From Pseudogemmobacter faecipullorum (GTDB lineage Bacteria; Pseudomonadota; Alphaproteobacteria; Rhodobacterales; Rhodobacteraceae), in contig NZ_JACDXX010000010.1 of NCBI RefSeq assembly GCF_020539525.1, positions 62,001 to 126,000 on the forward strand: DNA of 64,000 nt, in the 5' to 3' direction. The translations under genes and the position numbers were made by a program. The notes under the pieces were generated by a model. The model was not told the origin of the DNA and did no database searches. It was given only the letters and a program-made list of their open reading frames with translations. This document shows, piece after piece, positions 60,525 to 64,000 of this stretch (its first letter is position 1; each line of letters opens with the position of its first letter).

Positions 60525-60931
60525 GAAATCCTCCCAAATTTCTCCGCATATCCGGCGCGGAAGGCCGGTCGGCAGGGCGGATTCCCCCTGTCGACGCCTG
60601 ATTGATACATGTGTTAATTTGAATTTACAACTATATTGAGCCGCCTGGCCGAAACCGGCCCGGGCCTGTCGGGCAGGGACCGGCCAGGCTCCGCCCCGGC
60701 CGGGGGATGGCCCGGGGCGGGGATGCACGGGTCTGTGAGGCATTCCTTGGCGCTGTGCGCTGCAGATCGGGGAAAGGCTGGCCTTTCTGCCCTATGGTCC
60801 GATCCGCCGGGATAAAGGCGAATATTCGCTTAATGTTCGTGAAATAATCTGGTAATTCCCCGGAATTTCAGGCATCTGGCGGCGTCATACTGCCCCCGGG
60901 GTGTAACTGGTTTCCGCCCGCGGGCGATCTG
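60525..60931. other. Intergenic region between the binding-protein gene and the GIY-YIG gene
   Basis: 407 bases without a gene. It contains the minus-strand promoter (60602-60630), then a very GC-rich stretch (about 60650-60730) with short self-complementary runs (GGCCGAAACCGGCC near 60647), and an AT-richer end before the plus-strand gene. No tRNA, small protein or riboswitch could be recognised. Confidence 0.4.
60602..60630 (-). promoter_or_regulatory. Probable promoter of the second DAK importer operon, with imperfect palindrome
   Basis: On the minus strand TTGTAA (60630-60625), a 17-base spacer, and TATCAA (60607-60602). The box region TTGTAAATTCAAATTAACA is an imperfect palindrome overlapping the promoter, a plausible operator for the SorC protein at 54213. 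Confidence 0.5.
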
Positions 60932-61366
60932 ATGGCGCGCAAGAAGAAGAAAAAGACCCCCCGGCTGCCCAGGATACAATGGGTTTATATCATGTCGAAT
61001 GCCTCGATGCCGGGGCTGCTGAAGATCGGCATGACCACCACCAGCCCGCAGCAGAGGAACCGCGAGCTTGGTGCGGCGACCGGCGTGCCGACGCCGTTCC
61101 GGCTGGAATATTCGCTGCGGGTCAGCAATGCGCTCAGGGTCGAGCGGGCGCTGCATCAGGAGCTGGCGGTCTATCGGGTCAACCGGCGCCGCGAATTCTT
61201 TGAGATGGATGTCAAAACCGCGATCCGGGCGCTGAAGACGGTGGCGAAGCGGCGGCCCTTCGGCCTTGGCGGGCTGATCTGGCTGCTCGCAGGCGGGATG
61301 GAGGTGCTGACCGCGCTGCTGCTGCTTTATCTCGGCACCGGGGTCTGGGAGCATATGCTGCCCTGA
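60932..61366 (+). CDS. GIY-YIG/T5orf172-type domain protein with C-terminal membrane helix
   Basis: A 144-residue protein. A lysine-rich N-terminus (ARKKKKKTP) is followed by a T5orf172/MUG113-type GIY-YIG domain (about residues 15-95): VYIMSNASMPGLLKIGMTT, the RNRELGAATGVPTPF segment, RVERALHQEL with the conserved Arg/Glu-His region, and RREFFEM. Residues about 108-138 are hydrophobic (GLIWLLAGGMEVLTALLLLYLG), predicting a membrane anchor, which is unusual for this family. Catalytic competence is uncertain. It is divergent from the DAK importer and converges on a peptide-type ABC operon. Confidence 0.72.
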   Translation: MARKKKKKTPRLPRIQWVYIMSNASMPGLLKIGMTTTSPQQRNRELGAATGVPTPFRLEYSLRVSNALRVERALHQELAVYRVNRRREFFEMDVKTAIRALKTVAKRRPFGLGGLIWLLAGGMEVLTALLLLYLGTGVWEHMLP

Positions 61367-61388
61367 ACCCGGCCGGGGCTGACCCCAT

Positions 61389-62840
61389 TCAGCCGAGCGC
61401 GACTTCGCGGTGGCAGAACCGGGCGACCAGCTGGCGGTCATGGGTGATCATCAGACAGGCCATCTGCCGCTCTTCCTGCAGACGGCGCAGGGTGGCGAGC
61501 ACCTCTTTGGCCACCAGCGGGTCGAGCGCGGCGGTGGGCTCGTCGCAGATCAGGATCGAGGGTTCGGCGGCGAGGGCGCGGGCGATACAGACACGCTGTT
61601 TCTGCCCGCCCGAAAGGGTGGCGGGGCTGCGCCCGAGCAGGGCAGGGTCGAGATCGACATCGCGCATCAGCGCCTCAAGCGTCACGCGGTCCGGGGCGCG
61701 GCGCGACAGGCGCAGCCCGCGGGCCAGGGCCATGGCGACGCTCTGCGCCGGGTTCAGCGCCAGATCGGGCAGCTGATGCACGATCTGGATCGCCGCCAGA
61801 TCGGCCTTGCTGCGCTGGCCGAGCCTCGCGGGCAGCCGCCGGCCCTCGCGGCGGATCTCGCCGGTAAGCGGCGGCAGCAGTCCGGTGATCGCCCGCATCA
61901 CGCTCGATTTGCCGCTGCCCGAGGGGCCGGTCAGCGCCAGGGTCTCGCCGCGGCCAAGGCTGAAGGACAGGTTTTCAAACAGCGCTGGCCCGGCGCCATG
62001 GGCGAGGCTGAGGCCGCAAAGTTCCAGCACCGGCGCCGGATCCTGTGGCCGGGCCGGGGCCGCAATGTCGCGCGCCGCCAGCAGGGCCTTTGCATAGGCG
62101 CTTTGCGGCGCGCGGTGCAGGGAGAGGCTCGGGGCCTCTTCGATCAGGCTGCCATGGCGCAGCACCAGCACCCGGTCAGCAAGGCCGGTGACCAGTTCGA
62201 GATCATGGCTGATATAGAGCGCCCCAACCCCGGTCAGGCGGATGGCGCTGCGGATCGCCTCCAGCACATCGGCCTCGGTCTCGCTGTCGAGCGCGGTGGT
62301 CGGCTCGTCAAATACGATCAGCGCCGGGCCGGGCAGCAGTGCCATGGCGATCATCGCCCGCTGCAGCTGCCCGCCCGACATTTCATGCGGATAGCGCCTG
62401 GCCAGCACCTCAGCCCCGGGCAGGGCAAGCGCGCTGAGCAGCGGCGCAAGCCGGGCGCTGATCGCGGCCCGGGCCAGGCCGGCAAGGCGCAAGGGCTCGG
62501 TCATCTGGCGCAGCAGGGTCTGGCCCGGGTTGAAACTCGCCGCCGCAGACTGGGCGACATAGCAGATGCGCTGACCGCGCAATCTGCGCCGGGCCGCCTC
62601 GGGCATCTGCAGCAGATCCTGGCCCTCGAAGCGCATCTCGCCGCTGATATGGCGCAGCCCCGGGCGCAGATGGCCGAGGGCCGCGAGACCAAGCGTGGTC
62701 TTGCCCGCCCCGGATTCGCCGATCAGCCCCAGAACCTCACCGGCTCTGAGGCTGAAGGACAGGCCGCGCACCACCGGCCGGTCCGGATCGGCGGCGGCGG
62801 CAATGACCAGATCCTGGCAGTGAAGAAGGGGGGCAGCCAT
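61389..62840 (-). CDS. Peptide/nickel-type ABC transporter ATPase, fused DppD-DppF
   Basis: A 483-residue protein with two ABC domains. The first (about 1-255) has GESGAGKTTLGLAAL, MSGGQLQRAMIAMAL and LIVFDEPTTALDSE. The second (about 265-483) has GPSGSGKSSVMRAI, LSGGQKQRVCIARAL and ILICDEPTAALDPL. It combines the two ATPase subunits of Opp/Dpp/Gsi importers in one chain; both sites look complete. Its ATG shares a base with the upstream permease stop (TGATG). Confidence 0.88.
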   Translation of the reverse strand: MAAPLLHCQDLVIAAAADPDRPVVRGLSFSLRAGEVLGLIGESGAGKTTLGLAALGHLRPGLRHISGEMRFEGQDLLQMPEAARRRLRGQRICYVAQSAAASFNPGQTLLRQMTEPLRLAGLARAAISARLAPLLSALALPGAEVLARRYPHEMSGGQLQRAMIAMALLPGPALIVFDEPTTALDSETEADVLEAIRSAIRLTGVGALYISHDLELVTGLADRVLVLRHGSLIEEAPSLSLHRAPQSAYAKALLAARDIAAPARPQDPAPVLELCGLSLAHGAGPALFENLSFSLGRGETLALTGPSGSGKSSVMRAITGLLPPLTGEIRREGRRLPARLGQRSKADLAAIQIVHQLPDLALNPAQSVAMALARGLRLSRRAPDRVTLEALMRDVDLDPALLGRSPATLSGGQKQRVCIARALAAEPSILICDEPTAALDPLVAKEVLATLRRLQEERQMACLMITHDRQLVARFCHREVALG

Positions 62841-63643
62841 CAGCTTCTGCGCTCCGAAACAAGGTCAATCAGCGCGCCGATGGCGATCGACAGGATGGCA
62901 ATCGCCGCCCCGGGGAACAGCACCGAAGTGGCGCCGAACAGCATACCGTCTTTATTCTCGCGGATCAGACTGCCCCAGTCGGTATCGGGGGGCTGAATGC
63001 CAAGGCCGAGGAAGGAAACGGTCGAGAGCATCAGCACGGCAAAGATCAGCCGCAGCCCGGCTTCGGCCAGCAGCGGGCGCCAGCAATTTGGCAGGATTTC
63101 GCGGCATGCGATCCAGAGCGTGGTCTCGCCGCGCAGCCGCGCCGCTTCGATATAATCGCGGGTGACGATCTCGCCCGCCAGCAGCCGGGTCAGCCGGTAG
63201 ACGCGGGTCATCTCAACCAGCGCGATCACCAGCACCAGCTCGACCGGGCCGCGCGGCAGGACGGCGATCAGGAACAGGATCAGGATCAGCGCCGGAACCG
63301 CCATCACCAGATCGACAAAGCGTGACAGCAGCTGATCGGTCAGACCGCCGCGCAAAGCCGCAATCAGCCCGGCCCCGACCCCGCTCAGCATCGCCAGAAC
63401 CACCACCGCCCCCGCCATGGCAAGCGTGGTGCGGGTGGCCCAGATCAGCCGCGAAAAAACGTCGCGGCCAATGGTATCGGTGCCGAAAGGGTGCCCGGCC
63501 CCAGGCGGCTGCCAGCCGGGGCCAACCACCTCATTGAGTGCAAAAGGCGCGAGCAGCGGCGCGAACAGAGCGGTGGCGATATAGCCCAGGGTCACCACAA
63601 ACGCGAGCAGCGCGCCAGGCCGGGCCAGCAGGGGAAAACTCAC
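62840..63643 (-). CDS. Peptide/nickel-type ABC transporter permease, DppC-like
   Basis: A 267-residue permease starting at GTG 63643, overlapping the DppB-like stop by four bases (GTGA). After a first helix (LAFVVTLGYIATALFAPLLAPFAL) it has the hallmark HPFGTDTIGRDVFSRLIWATRTTLAMA (about residues 51-77) and the coupling loop REILPNCWRPLLAEAGLRL. It forms the second transmembrane half of the importer; the substrate is unknown because the binding-protein gene is outside the window. Confidence 0.88.
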   Translation of the reverse strand: MSFPLLARPGALLAFVVTLGYIATALFAPLLAPFALNEVVGPGWQPPGAGHPFGTDTIGRDVFSRLIWATRTTLAMAGAVVVLAMLSGVGAGLIAALRGGLTDQLLSRFVDLVMAVPALILILFLIAVLPRGPVELVLVIALVEMTRVYRLTRLLAGEIVTRDYIEAARLRGETTLWIACREILPNCWRPLLAEAGLRLIFAVLMLSTVSFLGLGIQPPDTDWGSLIRENKDGMLFGATSVLFPGAAIAILSIAIGALIDLVSERRS

Positions 63644-64000
63644 AGGCGGCTCCGTATCCGGGGGGTGCCGAGGGTTGCTGCCAGATCGGCGCCGAGGTTG
63701 AGCAGGATATAGACCGCGGCAAAGATCAGGCTGCAGGCCTGAACCACCGGCATGTCACGCTTGGCCACGCTGTCGACCAGATACTGGCCAAGCCCGGGCA
63801 AAGCGAAAATCGTCTCGACCACCATCACCCCGGTGATCATATAGGCGAGGTTCAGCAGCGCGACATTGGCGATGGGGCCGATGGCATTGGGCAGGGCATG
63901 TTGCCAGAGGATCCGCGCCTCGGAGAGGCCCTTGAGCCGGGCCATCTCAATCCAGGGCTGCGAGAGAATATCGAGCAGCGCCGAGCGGGTGGTGATCACC
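63640..64000 (-). CDS. Peptide/nickel-type ABC transporter permease, DppB-like, C-terminal part (cut by window edge)
   Basis: The last 119-120 codons of a DppB-type permease whose start lies beyond the window. The visible part has the EAA coupling loop WIEMARLKGLSEARILWQHALPNAIGPIANVALLNLAYM, then VVETIFALPGLGQYLVDSVAKRDMPVVQA, both typical of DppB. It precedes and overlaps the DppC-like gene. Confidence 0.88.
   Translation of the reverse strand, partial: VITTRSALLDILSQPWIEMARLKGLSEARILWQHALPNAIGPIANVALLNLAYMITGVMVVETIFALPGLGQYLVDSVAKRDMPVVQACSLIFAAVYILLNLGADLAATLGTPRIRSRL

Noticed and set aside
60830-61441. 203-codon minus-strand frame opposite the GIY-YIG gene
   Set aside because: Rich in Arg/Pro/Gln/His as expected for antisense of GC-rich coding DNA; the plus-strand frame has a recognisable domain.
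1-64000. CRISPR arrays, rRNA, tRNA and insertion sequences
   Set aside because: No regularly spaced direct repeats, cloverleaf-like genes, rRNA segments or transposase genes with terminal repeats were recognised on reading; a covariance-model search was not possible.

Overview
The window is high-GC, densely packed DNA from an alphaproteobacterium, most likely a member of the Rhodobacterales (Rhodobacteraceae/Paracoccaceae). It appears to come from an extrachromosomal replicon (plasmid or chromid) rather than the main chromosome. A parAB partition operon lies back to back with a small replication initiator that carries a DnaA N-terminal-like domain, a replicon type known from this order. The rest is accessory: surface structures, nitrogen-compound and sugar uptake, and their regulators. 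No rRNA, tRNA, insertion sequence or CRISPR array was recognised. The genus cannot be settled from the sequence.

Layout. 1-3.7 kb: a two-partner secretion locus on the minus strand (TpsB transporter, start of a large TpsA exoprotein cut by the window edge) interleaved with two IalB-family secreted proteins. 3.9-5.9 kb: a polytopic GT-C-like membrane protein. 6.1-12.5 kb: the replicon backbone (tyrosine recombinase, parB, parA, an AT-rich intergenic region with repeats, DnaA-like initiator, DUF1403 protein, ScpB-like protein), studded with copies of the palindrome TTCCCCGCGGGGAA. 12.5-26.2 kb: an amine/polyamine region with two XRE-cupin regulators, an old-yellow-enzyme-type oxidoreductase of the DgcA/StcD type, a PuuB-like oxidase, a two-subunit flavin amine oxidase, an aldehyde dehydrogenase and a PotABCD-type importer. 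26.3-36.1 kb: a capsule/exopolysaccharide operon reading wza, wzb, wzc, yjbH, yjbF, yjbE-like, UDP-glucuronate epimerase, kdsA, kdsB. 36.3-40.9 kb: an asparaginase with an RpiR-type regulator, and a PerM/AI-2E-type membrane protein fused to two soluble domains including GAF. 41.2-52.9 kb: a sugar regulon with an aldolase/dehydrogenase fusion, a SorC regulator, a PfkB kinase, an ABC importer with two permeases, a SorC-DhaK fusion and DhaL. 53.2-60.5 kb: a peptidoglycan-binding protein, a third SorC protein, a complete DhaK-DhaL kinase and its own ABC importer. 60.9 kb to the end: a membrane-anchored GIY-YIG protein and the start of a peptide/nickel-type ABC operon cut by the window edge.

How the parts fit. 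Imported polyamine-like or N-methylated compounds would be oxidised by the flavoproteins and then by the aldehyde dehydrogenase. Imported sugars or short ketoses would be phosphorylated by PfkB or DAK-family kinases and cleaved by the aldolase/dehydrogenase to triose-level intermediates. The most distinctive points are the SorC-DhaK fusion, whose likely operator (paired TGTCAAATGACA-like sites about 20 bp apart) recurs at three promoters; the palindrome family within and around parA/parB; the PerM-GAF fusion; and the IalB proteins woven into a two-partner secretion operon.
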